Source: Planctomycetaceae bacterium
GTDB taxonomy: Bacteria; Planctomycetota; Planctomycetia; Pirellulales; UBA7805
Assembly (NCBI GenBank): GCA_902630355.1
Contig: CACOUL010000006.1
Location: forward strand, 53,057-117,056
Length of the DNA: 64,000 nucleotides
Reading direction: 5' to 3'
Positions 49,739-59,884 of the stretch are shown in pieces. Numbering within the stretch: position 1 is the first letter of the stretch; each line of letters begins with the position of its first letter. Position numbers and translations under genes: made by a program. The notes under the pieces were generated by a model, which did not search any database, was not told the DNA's origin, and saw only the letters and a program-made list of their open reading frames with translations.

Positions 49739-51187
49739 ATGTTGCGAGGTTTCGTCGATCGTAAGCTCTTGGCTTGCGCTTGGGCCATCGGGTGCTTAGC
49801 ACTCCCTGCGGCTACCGCTGCGCAAGATGACGAAAACGAAACGGTAGCGATCACCGAACTTGCTCTCGATAACCCGATTACCCGCTCGCCTCAAGAAGGC
49901 GAGACGACAATCGCAGATATCCAAATCAAGGGAAATCGCTCGGTAAGCAAAAAGAAAATTCAAGAACAAATCGATTCCCGCCCCGGAGATCCTCTCGATA
50001 CCATCAAGCTTCAGCGCGATGTTCGTAATCTCATAAAACTGAAGGGACTCTTCGACGTCAAAGTAAAAACACGACCCTCCGCTGAATCGAATTCCGTGGT
50101 TGTCATCTTTGAAGTATTTGAATTCCCCAAACTCGACTACATCTACTTTATTGGTAACGACAAAATTTCGGATCGCACCCTTACGAAAAAGACCGAAATG
50201 AAAGTCGGCGATCCGTTGAACATCATGGCCGTAGAGGACGCGCGTCAGAAAGTGCTCGCCTTCTATAACGAAAAAGGCTTCAACAAAGCGCAGATTCAAA
50301 TCAAAGAAGGCACCAGTCGCTCGGATCGAGGTGCTATTTTTATCGTCGATGAGGGTCCGCAGCAACGGATCTGGACCGTTAAGTTTGTAGGCAACTCGAT
50401 CGTTTCGGGAGCGCGATTGAAAACGCAAATCGAATCGAAACCGAGCATCATCAAATATGCGACGCCGATCGCCGGCGGCTATGTCGACCGTCGCAAGATT
50501 GACGAAGATGTCAATCGACTGACTTCCTATTACCGGAGCCTCGGTTACATGGTCGCGCGGGTCGGTCGTTCCCTCGAATTCACGGAAGATGACCGGTGGT
50601 TGAATTTGACTTTCGTTATCGATGAAGGCCCGCGATTTAAAATTCGCGATATCAACTTCTCGGGGAATGCAATATTCGGCAGCGAGCAACTCAAACCAAT
50701 CCTCAATTTGAAGCCCGGGCAGTATTTCGATCTTTCGGCAATGCAAACGGATGTAGCGGCACTTACCGATGCTTACGGTGCCCTGGGCTTTATCCTGGCA
50801 GACATCAAGCCATCACCGCGCACCTTGGAAAAAACACCGGAGATCGATCTGGTTTATGACATCAATGAAGGTAACCGCTACAGTGTTGGCCGGATTAACG
50901 TGAAAATTGCCGGCGATAATCCCCACACTCAAAAGTTTGTGGCCCTCAACCGAATCGACTTGCGACCCGGCGATATCGTCGATATTCGAAAAATTCGGGA
51001 TAGCGAGCGACGCTTGACTGCGAGTGGGCTGTTTTTGAATGACGCGCAAAGAGGCGTGAAACCCAAAATCCTCTTCAGTTCAACTAACGATCCGAAGTCG
51101 ATCGCCGACCGAGAACGGAAACCGAAGTTCCGCGGGCAAAGTCCTCATCGCCCCCTTCCCGAACAACCGAAGGGAGTCGAGCGATGA
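49739..51187 (+). CDS. BamA-like POTRA-only protein (five POTRA-like repeats)
   Basis: Signal peptide; repeats IADIQIKGNRSVSKKKI, LDYIYFIGNDKISDRTL, IWTVKFVGNSIVSGARLK, FKIRDINFSGNAIFGSEQLK, YSVGRINVKIAGDN; ends before any barrel. Confidence 0.88.
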   Translation: MLRGFVDRKLLACAWAIGCLALPAATAAQDDENETVAITELALDNPITRSPQEGETTIADIQIKGNRSVSKKKIQEQIDSRPGDPLDTIKLQRDVRNLIKLKGLFDVKVKTRPSAESNSVVVIFEVFEFPKLDYIYFIGNDKISDRTLTKKTEMKVGDPLNIMAVEDARQKVLAFYNEKGFNKAQIQIKEGTSRSDRGAIFIVDEGPQQRIWTVKFVGNSIVSGARLKTQIESKPSIIKYATPIAGGYVDRRKIDEDVNRLTSYYRSLGYMVARVGRSLEFTEDDRWLNLTFVIDEGPRFKIRDINFSGNAIFGSEQLKPILNLKPGQYFDLSAMQTDVAALTDAYGALGFILADIKPSPRTLEKTPEIDLVYDINEGNRYSVGRINVKIAGDNPHTQKFVALNRIDLRPGDIVDIRKIRDSERRLTASGLFLNDAQRGVKPKILFSSTNDPKSIADRERKPKFRGQSPHRPLPEQPKGVER

Positions 51188-52941
51188 AGAAGCAAAATTT
51201 GAGATATTTAATTGCGATCGTTGCTCTGCTTGCGACCACGGGATGCTGCCGTTTGACAAGTCGCCGCCTCGCTGAGCCCATTCCGGTGCTCCACGACGAA
51301 ACGGAATCTGCCGACCACCCGGTCGATGCCGCACGGCCGGTGGTGCGGGGCCAACAGCCGTCTTACGGTGGGTACCGCATATCCGACCTCCCGCAGGGAG
51401 TTGCTCGAGCGAGCGATAACTCACCCGCGACGACACCTGCCCCCACGGCGCCGTTGCGCCCGCCAACGAACTACCGCAGACCAGCATCCACACCCCCGGC
51501 GAGCAATCCGTCAGCGTCACCCCCCGCCGCACCGTGGTATCGCACCAATCCGCGGTACGGTGAGCCCTCGAGAACCACACAGGTGACACCGCAGAGCGTT
51601 GCGGCCGCCCCATCCTCGGCTCCCACCGGCCAGGTCCCCGTGTATCGCACGGCGGCAGGACCGGCATCCGGTGCCGCTACGGTTCCACAGGCGAGCAAGA
51701 CACCGGTGAATCCCTATCCGGCAGGGGCAGGATTGGAACAGCCAGCGAACGCTTCGGGAGCCACCGCGGGAGTCCCTCCCGTGAAACTCGCCCAATACAC
51801 CGGGGCAAAGAACTCCACGCCATTCCTGCCGCAAACGCCTCTCGTAGAAACTCCATATCCTACCCCGATCGATCTGGATGTGATGCTCGAAGAGGCGCAA
51901 ACCGGACGCATCATGTTTGGCGTCGGCGTGAACTCCGACTCGGGACTGCTCGGCAATATTGTGATCGATGAACAAAACTTCGACCTTTTCCGCTGGCCCA
52001 CCAAACTGGACGACTGGCGCAATGGAACCGCATTTCGCGGTGCGGGACAGCAATTCCGCCTTGAAGCTCTGCCCGGTACCGAACTGCAACGCTATTCGAT
52101 GAGCTTTGCGGAACCGTATTTATTCAATAGTTCAGTGAGTTTCGGTTTGAGTGCCTTCTACTACGAACGACAATACCTGAACTGGGATGAGCGTCGTTGG
52201 GGTGCACGTACAAGTCTCGGTTACATTTTCCCCGAACAGCCAGACCTCTCGACCACATTTTCGACGAGATACGAAGAGATTAATATCCTCGATCCCACGG
52301 TTCCCACACCACAGGTCTTGCAGGAGGTGGTAGGCGAGAATCAGTTGATCGCGTTTCGCTGGGACGTGATGCACGATACGCGGGATAACGCCTTCCTACC
52401 CTCCGAGGGACACCTGATTGAACTGGCGTTCGATCAGGCGATTGGTACCTGGCAGTACCCCACCTTTGTACTCGACGGTCGCCAATACTTTGTCATGCGA
52501 CAGCGACCGGATGGATCGGGTCGGCACACGCTCGGTCTGGCCGGCACATTCGGGGTGACCGGAAGCGATACGCCAATCTACGACAACTTCTATGCTGGTG
52601 GTTTTGCCACGATTCGCGGTTTCTTCTTCCGTGGTGCATCTCCCAAAGTCGGTGATGTGATTGTCGGTGGGCATCTCCAGGCGCTCACCAGCGTCGAGTA
52701 CCTGTTTCCTTTGACGGCGAGCGATAATGTCTTCGGTGCCTTTTTCGTCGATGCCGGAACGGTCGAGCGGAATATTTCGATCGACTGGTCCAATGTGCGT
52801 ATCTCGCCGGGTTTCGAGTTGCGGCTGAATGTTCCGGCGCTTGGACCGGTACCCCTGGCGCTCGGATTTGCCGTGCCGGTGCAGCGTGCCCCGACCGACC
52901 GCATCCGAAACTTCCACTTCTTTGTCGGCGTCAGTCGCTAA
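51184..52941 (+). CDS. BamA/Omp85 beta-barrel protein with lipobox-like N-terminus and Pro/Ala-rich linker
   Basis: MKKQNLRYLIAIVALLATTGCCRL; low-complexity linker; TGRIMFGVGVNSDSGLLGNIVIDEQNF, FATIRGFFFRGASP, VRISPGFELRLNVPALGPVPLALGFAVP. Confidence 0.87.
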   Translation: MKKQNLRYLIAIVALLATTGCCRLTSRRLAEPIPVLHDETESADHPVDAARPVVRGQQPSYGGYRISDLPQGVARASDNSPATTPAPTAPLRPPTNYRRPASTPPASNPSASPPAAPWYRTNPRYGEPSRTTQVTPQSVAAAPSSAPTGQVPVYRTAAGPASGAATVPQASKTPVNPYPAGAGLEQPANASGATAGVPPVKLAQYTGAKNSTPFLPQTPLVETPYPTPIDLDVMLEEAQTGRIMFGVGVNSDSGLLGNIVIDEQNFDLFRWPTKLDDWRNGTAFRGAGQQFRLEALPGTELQRYSMSFAEPYLFNSSVSFGLSAFYYERQYLNWDERRWGARTSLGYIFPEQPDLSTTFSTRYEEINILDPTVPTPQVLQEVVGENQLIAFRWDVMHDTRDNAFLPSEGHLIELAFDQAIGTWQYPTFVLDGRQYFVMRQRPDGSGRHTLGLAGTFGVTGSDTPIYDNFYAGGFATIRGFFFRGASPKVGDVIVGGHLQALTSVEYLFPLTASDNVFGAFFVDAGTVERNISIDWSNVRISPGFELRLNVPALGPVPLALGFAVPVQRAPTDRIRNFHFFVGVSR

Positions 52942-53759
52942 GGAGTCGGGGGCGACTCATCGCGAAGCGGAGGCATGGGCCAGTGCGGAATCCAGCCGAG
53001 CGGAAGCGTAACCCCCGAAATCCATCGCGCTTCGCCGGATGCTAAAAAAGCGACCGCAGCAGCGACATCCTCGGGAAACCCGATACCCAACGGGTGACAC
53101 CGCTGAATGGCATCCCAGTCTTCTGCCGTCACGTTTTCCACATAGGGAGCGACCATCGGCGTGCGAACCAAAGCCGGAGCCACACCCACAACGCGCACTT
53201 TGCGATCGGCATACTCTGCCGCGAGCGACTGGGTCAGGCTATTAACGGCTGCCTTGCTCGCCCCGTACGCAGCGAGCCCCACGGTCCCCGAAAAGCCGGT
53301 GGCGGAAGAAATGTTGACGATCACTCCCTTGCGACATTGCAGATGCGGCAAGAGGGCCTGACTCATCCGCAGCACCCCCACAAAATTCACCTCGACGATT
53401 TCGCGCCAGCGGACTTCATCCATCGAATGAAATGGGCTCGACCAATCGACGCCCGCATTGTTGATGAGAACATCGATTGCGATCTGTTTTTGATCCATCG
53501 CATCAACGGTCCGGTTGGCCGCCTGAGGATCTGCCACATCGCAAACCAAATACTCCGCAGGGCAACCCATCGCCTCTAAGCGATCAAGAAGTTCCAATGG
53601 TTTTTCGAGGGCCAGTAGCAAGAGCGAGGCACCTTCTTCCGCAAGTCGCAGGGCGATCGCCCCACCGATGCCGTGCAAACTGGGGCCGGTAATCGCGACC
53701 GTTTTCCCTTCAAACCGCTTCTCGCGGTTCATGGTCTCTGGCTGAGCCCGTGTCGCCAT
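52938..53759 (-). CDS. SDR family oxidoreductase
   Basis: KTVAITGPSLHGIGGAIALRLAEEGASL, NNAGVDWSSPF, YGASKAAVNSLTQSLAAEY. Confidence 0.92.
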   Translation of the reverse strand: MATRAQPETMNREKRFEGKTVAITGPSLHGIGGAIALRLAEEGASLLLLALEKPLELLDRLEAMGCPAEYLVCDVADPQAANRTVDAMDQKQIAIDVLINNAGVDWSSPFHSMDEVRWREIVEVNFVGVLRMSQALLPHLQCRKGVIVNISSATGFSGTVGLAAYGASKAAVNSLTQSLAAEYADRKVRVVGVAPALVRTPMVAPYVENVTAEDWDAIQRCHPLGIGFPEDVAAAVAFLASGEARWISGVTLPLGWIPHWPMPPLRDESPPTP

Positions 53760-53880
53760 TTTCGATCAATCCGAATGACTGTTAAAAAAAGATTTCCCGC
53801 TATTCTCAGAGACTTGCGGTCCTCTGTCAACGCAAGAGGAAACTAACGAGTTGACTGCAGAATAACTTTCTCGAACTGCC

Positions 53881-54918
53881 TCAATCACAAACGCCAATCA
53901 CAACCTTGCCAAAGTGCCGCTGACTTTTCAAATAATCGTAAGCGGCGTGTGCCTCGGTAAACGAAAAGACACGATCCACCAGAGGTATCAGGCCGGTTGC
54001 CTCGACCGCCCGGGCAAATTTTCCGAGTTCGGCAACCGACTCCATATAGATGCCGCGAAGAGTGACTTGCCGCATGATCAGAGAGAATACATTGAGCTGA
54101 CTCTCCAATCCATCGAGTACGCCAATCACACCCACCCGAGCACCATAGTTGCAAGCATCTACCGATTGGCTCAAGGAGCGCCCTCCAGCCAACTCAACAA
54201 CGACATCGACTCCCTTGCCTTCTGTCAGTTCGCGCACTTTTTCCGGCCAGTCGGCGTTGCGATAATCGAGCGTTTGTGCAACGCCAAAATCCTCTTTCAA
54301 ACGCTTTGCCTTAGCGCTGTCGGAGGTGGTCTGGATCACGCGAACGCCCAACATGCGGGCAATCTGTGCCGCGAATATCGCCACCCCTCCCGTGCCCTGG
54401 ACCAGCGCCCACTCGCCCGGTTGTGCGACTCCGTGCGTCACCACCGCAGCCCATGCCGTCAACCCGGCGACCACCAGCGTGGCGGCCTCGGGATGCGACA
54501 AGTGACTCGGCGCGATGATTAAGCCATGCGCCGGATAGATCACTTCCTCGGCCAGGACACCGTCTATTCCTTGGCCCCCCACAAACGAACGCGACCATTC
54601 TCTTCGCAGCGTGCCGTCCGTCCACGCGGGCACCGGAGCGTTGATGACGTGATCGCCGACGGCGAGATGACGGACGTCGTCGCCCGTTTCGACCACAACT
54701 CCAGACATGTCTGAAGCCGTGACGATGGGCGGATTCTGCATGCCACCATACTGTCCCTCTGCCACAAGGAGATCTCGGTAATTCAATGCAACGGCGTGGA
54801 CCGCAACTCGCACCTCCTGCGGACCGAGGCGGGAAGCGGCAGACCGCTCCTCGCTTCTCAGCCGATCAATACCCTGCCCATCGCTTGTATAGCACCTGAC
54901 GGTGCGGTCTCGATTCAT
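53881..54918 (-). CDS. zinc-type/quinone oxidoreductase-like NAD(P)-dependent dehydrogenase (MDR)
   Basis: ALNYRDLLVAEGQYGG, DMSGVVVETGDDVRHLAVGDHV, WALVQGTGGVAIFAAQIARMLGVRVI. Confidence 0.9.
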   Translation of the reverse strand: MNRDRTVRCYTSDGQGIDRLRSEERSAASRLGPQEVRVAVHAVALNYRDLLVAEGQYGGMQNPPIVTASDMSGVVVETGDDVRHLAVGDHVINAPVPAWTDGTLRREWSRSFVGGQGIDGVLAEEVIYPAHGLIIAPSHLSHPEAATLVVAGLTAWAAVVTHGVAQPGEWALVQGTGGVAIFAAQIARMLGVRVIQTTSDSAKAKRLKEDFGVAQTLDYRNADWPEKVRELTEGKGVDVVVELAGGRSLSQSVDACNYGARVGVIGVLDGLESQLNVFSLIMRQVTLRGIYMESVAELGKFARAVEATGLIPLVDRVFSFTEAHAAYDYLKSQRHFGKVVIGVCD

Positions 54919-55190
54919 TTTCAATCCTCGGCTGCAAATTGCGAAAAAGGTGGTCGAGCAGGTGACGAAGCAAGAATTGCTTGCACTCCTCTGAAAGCAT
55001 TTAATTGTATCGCTCCTTTCACGTGACAGTGAGTCAGTTCGGCAAAAAAGGGCCAAAAGAATGCCACCTTGACCCAAGCGCGCGTGTTGCCGTACTCTCC
55101 CGCCTCGCTCTGCTCTCCCAACCGCCCACGCCCTAGCGGGAACACCGTATCGGGGACCGAGTACAACAATTCTCTCTCCATCTCGGACGG

Positions 55191-56297
55191 ATGATATTGC
55201 ATTTAAAAATTTTCTTCTGGTTCGTCATCGCGACTGCACTTCACGTTCCGCTCGTGACGGCAGATCGGGTGAACTCTTCCGCCGGCAAGGTGATCCTCTT
55301 AACGAACCGACAAATACTCCGCGGAGAAGTTGCAATTTACGGCGACGATTACTTGATCACGCAACCGACCAGTGAGGTACGGATTGCTCGAGACCGCGTC
55401 GAACACATTTGCCCCTCGCTGCAAGAAGCTTACCGTTATCTCAAGCATCAAACGCGGTTCGGTTCTGCAGGGGACCACCTGCGTTTGGCACAATGGTGTC
55501 TCGACGAAGGATTGGCCACCGAGGCGCAAGAACAGCTTGAGGAGGGAATCATAAAAAAACCGAACCATCGGCGTATCGACCTTATTCGCCGGCAGCTCGA
55601 GGCAATCCCCACTGAAGGCGAGGCGCTCTCCGCTGTCAGTGACGCGGAGCAGCCAAATGGGGCTCGAGCCGTTTTTGCGCCGACCGATGCCGACGCACTG
55701 GAAACACTCTCTCGGTCGATGCCAAACCGGACGATCGAGTCATTCACCCGCACCATTCAACCGCTACTGCTCAATGGTTGTGGAACTCGCGGTTGCCACG
55801 GAGGGGACATTAATCAATTTAAGCTGCACCGCTCGACGCGCGGACACCAACTACCGCGCCGGCTGACGCTGCGTAACATGCAGGCAGTGTTGATGTGGGT
55901 CGACAAAAAAAATGTAAACGAAAGCCCCCTGCTTCATTTTGCCAGCACCCCCCACTCCTCCACACAAACACACGGGGCAAGTCAGCCGCTGAGTCCCGAT
56001 TCACTACAGACGCGGCAATTGCTGCACTGGTTAGATCGCTTTGCGGACCTAACGCGCGGCGCTGCGGTAGCGCAACATATCTCCGCCAATCCCCCGCCCA
56101 CAGACGTGGTCGCGGGACCAACAGGCCCCCGGGACAACCGCTTTCTCTACAGTCCGCAAAGCAAGCCACCTGCTGAAATCGGGGCGAGCAACTCGAGCCG
56201 ATCAATCGCGAATACACCACGACAGCCTCGCGATCCGTTCGACGCAGATATCTTTAACCGTCGCCATCATCCGCAGGGCTCCCCTGCAAAAAATTAG
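55191..56297 (+). CDS. exported protein of unknown function with a CX4CH motif
   Basis: Signal peptide; FTRTIQPLLLNGCGTRGCHGGDINQFKLHRS. Confidence 0.6.
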   Translation: MILHLKIFFWFVIATALHVPLVTADRVNSSAGKVILLTNRQILRGEVAIYGDDYLITQPTSEVRIARDRVEHICPSLQEAYRYLKHQTRFGSAGDHLRLAQWCLDEGLATEAQEQLEEGIIKKPNHRRIDLIRRQLEAIPTEGEALSAVSDAEQPNGARAVFAPTDADALETLSRSMPNRTIESFTRTIQPLLLNGCGTRGCHGGDINQFKLHRSTRGHQLPRRLTLRNMQAVLMWVDKKNVNESPLLHFASTPHSSTQTHGASQPLSPDSLQTRQLLHWLDRFADLTRGAAVAQHISANPPPTDVVAGPTGPRDNRFLYSPQSKPPAEIGASNSSRSIANTPRQPRDPFDADIFNRRHHPQGSPAKN

Positions 56298-56572
56298 TGC
56301 CCCCTGCACCACGTTGTGACCCGGCAGTGGTCCCTGATGGGATGTCTCCGTACAATAAATCAGGGCCTTATCTCCCCCCGAGGACAGCCCGCCGATGGAC
56401 TCGGTTATCGCCACATTTTGGTGCCAATAGACCCCAGATACGAGATATGTCATCATGTCGGACCTGATGCAACGGGTCGGGCCTCCTGCAGCGGCGGGAA
56501 CCATCCGGTTTGCCCGAGCAGCACAAATCTACGGTCTTCTACAAACCAACGAATGAACACCCAGCGAGTTCG

Positions 56573-57523
56573 ATGAAAAGACACATCTATTTTATTCTAG
56601 CCCTCTCTTGGTTGATGTCCGGTTGCAGCAGCGAACAGGTGGAGTCTCCGACGACGAATTCAACGGCGAGTCCGGAGAACCCCCAAGACAACGCCCCGAA
56701 GAAGACGGAAGATGAATTCAGCGTCGACCCGGAACCGATCTTTGCGCTGAGCCAAGTGGGAAACATCAACAACACGCCCGAATTCATTCGCGCACAAAAG
56801 GTCGAGCAGCGGTTCGAAAATGGAAATCCACAGCGCGAATTGACCATCCACTTTTATCGGAACGGACCCAACCGATTTCACGGGCCCTACAAGGAGTGGT
56901 ATCCGACTGGCGGCGTCTGGAAAGAGGGCGCCTACGAAGAGAATAATCGCGTGGACGAATGGAAGTGGTACGCCGAAAATGGCACGCTCGTTAAGCAGGC
57001 CAACTATAACAAAGCGGGAAACCCTAACGGGACCTGGGTCTATTACAACGATGATGGCATCAGACGAAGGATCGAAAACTTCAACGATGGAAAACGTGAT
57101 GGGCAAACCGAGTACTACAGTGAAGACGGCAGTCAACTGCTGGAGAAATTTTCGTTCAAAAACGATCAACTCGACGGTGTCGTCATCCGCTGGTTTCCCC
57201 TTCAGAAAGATCAAGAGGAACCTCAAAAACGGAATGAATCTATCTACGTCGCCGGCAAAAGAAATGGTGTGGCGACCGAATGGTACGAGGACGGTCAAAT
57301 GCGGAGTGAGGTTGAATTTAAAGATGGAGACCGTCACGGATATACCCGTCGCTGGGACGCTGACGGCAACTTAGAACTCGAACTTCTTTTCGAGGAGGGT
57401 GAGCCTGTGGACCCGAGTGCGACGCCAAGTGGCGACGATGTCGAGGCACCCGCTTCTAGCGAGGCGGAAACTGGCGATCAAAAAGGGACGACACCTCCGC
57501 AAACCTCAAACGAGGCCGAATAA
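56573..57523 (+). CDS. lipoprotein with MORN/YwqK-like repeats
   Basis: MKRHIYFILALSWLMSGCSSEQ lipobox; repeats GPYKEWYPTGGVWKEGAYEENN, DEWKWYAENGTLVKQANYN, GVATEWYEDGQMRSEVEFKDGDRHG. Confidence 0.82.
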   Translation: MKRHIYFILALSWLMSGCSSEQVESPTTNSTASPENPQDNAPKKTEDEFSVDPEPIFALSQVGNINNTPEFIRAQKVEQRFENGNPQRELTIHFYRNGPNRFHGPYKEWYPTGGVWKEGAYEENNRVDEWKWYAENGTLVKQANYNKAGNPNGTWVYYNDDGIRRRIENFNDGKRDGQTEYYSEDGSQLLEKFSFKNDQLDGVVIRWFPLQKDQEEPQKRNESIYVAGKRNGVATEWYEDGQMRSEVEFKDGDRHGYTRRWDADGNLELELLFEEGEPVDPSATPSGDDVEAPASSEAETGDQKGTTPPQTSNEAE

Positions 57524-57580
57524 TCCATCGTGGCAATTCCGATTTCTCTCGAAGTCGCCCCACAGCAATTGAGATAGTCC

Positions 57581-59497
57581 ATGGAAAACCCTTCCCCCCA
57601 GCGACCGGATGCCCCTCCGCCGAAGTCCGCACCGTCTGCAACGACGATTATTTTCATTTGCGTCTTGGCGCTCGCTGCGGTTGCGATCTTTACGATGCAG
57701 GGTTCGCAGCCTGAAGAAATCCCCTACAACGAATTCTGGAAAGAACTTCAGGCGGGCAATATTGCCGAAGTCGAAATCGACAACCAGCGTGTCATCGGCA
57801 AATTCAAGAAAACGGGCGATTCGAAGAAAGCAAAGTCTTTTGCGACAGTTCTCACGCCCTTCGGAGGCACTGAACTTGATAAAGAATTGCGGAAGCAAGG
57901 GGTCGTCATTCGTTCAATCCCTCCGCAGGACAGCACGTTTTTAGTGATGTTCGTGTACCTCTTCGTGACCGTGCTTCTATTTGTCGTGATCTGGGTCATG
58001 TTCCGCAGAGCCCGGGACCAATTCATGGGCGGCGGCGGCCTTCTCTCCGGTTTCACCAAGAGCAATGCGCAGAAATACGACGGCGATAAGCAGGCAATCA
58101 CATTCAAAGACGTGGCGGGACTCGAGGGTGTCAAACTGGATCTGCAAGAAGTCATCGAATTTTTAGAAGATCCCAAAAAGTTCCAACGACTCGGCGGCCG
58201 CGTGCCAAAGGGGGTGCTGCTCAACGGCCCTCCGGGAACCGGCAAAACACTTCTGGCGAGAGCGGTAGCAGGAGAGGCGGGCGTTCCCTTCTTCTCCATC
58301 AACGGTTCGGAGTTCATCCAGATGTTTGTGGGCGTCGGAGCCAGTCGAGTCCGAGATCTGTTTAAGACGGCGAAGGACGCATCCCCCGCCATTCTATTCA
58401 TCGATGAAATTGATGCGGTCGGCCGGCATCGAGGGACAGGATTAGGTGGCGGGCACGATGAGCGGGAACAAACGCTCAATCAAATCCTCAGTGAGATGGA
58501 TGGATTTGAACCCAACGAGTCGGTGATTGTGATGGCCGCGACCAATCGACCCGATGTGCTCGACCCGGCACTGCTGCGTCCGGGCCGTTTCGACCGGCAC
58601 GTCACGGTGGATCGCCCCACCCAGAAGGGCCGCGTTGAAATTTTTGGCGTACACGTACGCGATGTGCCCCTGGCGGACAACGTCGACCTGGAAAAGTTGG
58701 CTGCCGGTTCAATCGGGCTCACGGGTGCTGATATTCGAAACCTTGTCAACGAGGCGGCGCTCTGGGCAACGCGACACGACAAGCAAAGGGTCGAAATGGC
58801 GGACTTTGAATATGCCCGCGACAAAATTTTAATGGGGGCCAAGAGAGAAGAGGTCCTCTCGGAAAAAGAAAAAGAGATGACTGCCTATCACGAGGCAGGA
58901 CACGCACTTTTGGCATGGCTGCTTCCCGGGTGCGACCGCCTCCACAAAGTAACCATCATTCCGCGAGGAAGGGCACTGGGCGTGACTCAGCTACTTCCGG
59001 AGGAGGACAAACTCAACATTTCTGAGGACGACCTCCTTTCGCGTTTGGTATTTATTCTCGGAGGTCGTGCAGCGGAGAAAATGATCTACGACCAATATAG
59101 CGCGGGCGCCGAAAATGATCTTTCTCAGGCGACTAGCTTGGCACGTAAGATGGTCGCTCATTGGGGCATGAGCGAACGGTTGGGACCGGTGGCGTATCAT
59201 CTGGGTGAGGAACATCCTTTTCTGGGCAAGGAAATTCACGAACAGCGACAATTCAGCGAACATACGGCTCAGTTGATCGACGAGGAGGTCGCCACGCTGC
59301 TGCATCGCTCAGCCGACACGGCCAAAGAAATGCTCGAAAAGAACCGCGACAAATTAGTCGCTCTCGCCGAGGCTCTCGTGGAGCGCGAAATCCTGGATGA
59401 TGCGGAAATTGCCGAATTAATCGGCCCCGCCGCCGTCGATCAAGGGTCGGACCACGCAGCGACTGAAATCCCTTCGCCCTCCGAAACGTCTTCCTAA
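57581..59497 (+). CDS. ftsH: ATP-dependent zinc metalloprotease FtsH
   Basis: [64 protein letters not shown] (HExxH). Confidence 0.97.
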   Translation: MENPSPQRPDAPPPKSAPSATTIIFICVLALAAVAIFTMQGSQPEEIPYNEFWKELQAGNIAEVEIDNQRVIGKFKKTGDSKKAKSFATVLTPFGGTELDKELRKQGVVIRSIPPQDSTFLVMFVYLFVTVLLFVVIWVMFRRARDQFMGGGGLLSGFTKSNAQKYDGDKQAITFKDVAGLEGVKLDLQEVIEFLEDPKKFQRLGGRVPKGVLLNGPPGTGKTLLARAVAGEAGVPFFSINGSEFIQMFVGVGASRVRDLFKTAKDASPAILFIDEIDAVGRHRGTGLGGGHDEREQTLNQILSEMDGFEPNESVIVMAATNRPDVLDPALLRPGRFDRHVTVDRPTQKGRVEIFGVHVRDVPLADNVDLEKLAAGSIGLTGADIRNLVNEAALWATRHDKQRVEMADFEYARDKILMGAKREEVLSEKEKEMTAYHEAGHALLAWLLPGCDRLHKVTIIPRGRALGVTQLLPEEDKLNISEDDLLSRLVFILGGRAAEKMIYDQYSAGAENDLSQATSLARKMVAHWGMSERLGPVAYHLGEEHPFLGKEIHEQRQFSEHTAQLIDEEVATLLHRSADTAKEMLEKNRDKLVALAEALVEREILDDAEIAELIGPAAVDQGSDHAATEIPSPSETSS

Positions 59498-59524
59498 TTC
59501 CCAAACGTTGAGAAAGAATCGCAG

Positions 59525-59857
59525 ATGCTAGGACACTATGTTTTTTTTCAGCTCGAAGACTCTTCTCAAGACGCGGTCGAAAAGTTGGTTCAATCGGCTG
59601 AAACGTTGCTTTCCCCCAGTGATGGAATCGTATTTTTTGCTTGCGGGGAACGCACCGCCGATTTGACGCGGGCAGTGAACGACACTCAATTTGAGGTCGG
59701 TCTGCAAATCGTCTTCCGCGATCGTGCGGCGCACGACCGCTATCAGGAAGCGCCGGAACACTTAGAATTTATCGAGAAAAACAAAACCAATTGGGCTCAA
59801 ATCCGCGTTTTTGACATCGATCTTCCGAGTCATCACGCTCCCTCGTCAACCGCGTAA
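59525..59857 (+). CDS. Dabb (stress-responsive alpha/beta barrel) family protein
   Basis: MLGHYVFFQLEDSSQDAVEKLVQSAETLL...VGLQIVFRDRAAHDRYQEAPEHLEFIE. Confidence 0.85.
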   Translation: MLGHYVFFQLEDSSQDAVEKLVQSAETLLSPSDGIVFFACGERTADLTRAVNDTQFEVGLQIVFRDRAAHDRYQEAPEHLEFIEKNKTNWAQIRVFDIDLPSHHAPSSTA

Positions 59858-59884
59858 GCGCATCGCAACCGCATCTGGAGGGGA

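Noticed and set aside
49796-50746. 316-aa minus-strand ORF
   Set aside because: Antisense to the POTRA protein; mirror translation of conserved repeats.
51170-51200. Frameshift splitting a single BamA gene
   Set aside because: The downstream ORF begins with its own signal/lipobox sequence and the codons overlap as a clean ATGA; fission fits better than an indel.
56573-57523. YwqK-family toxin-antitoxin function for the MORN-like lipoprotein
   Set aside because: MORN/YwqK-like repeats are common in exported planctomycete proteins; no adjacent toxin gene and the lipobox argues for an envelope role.
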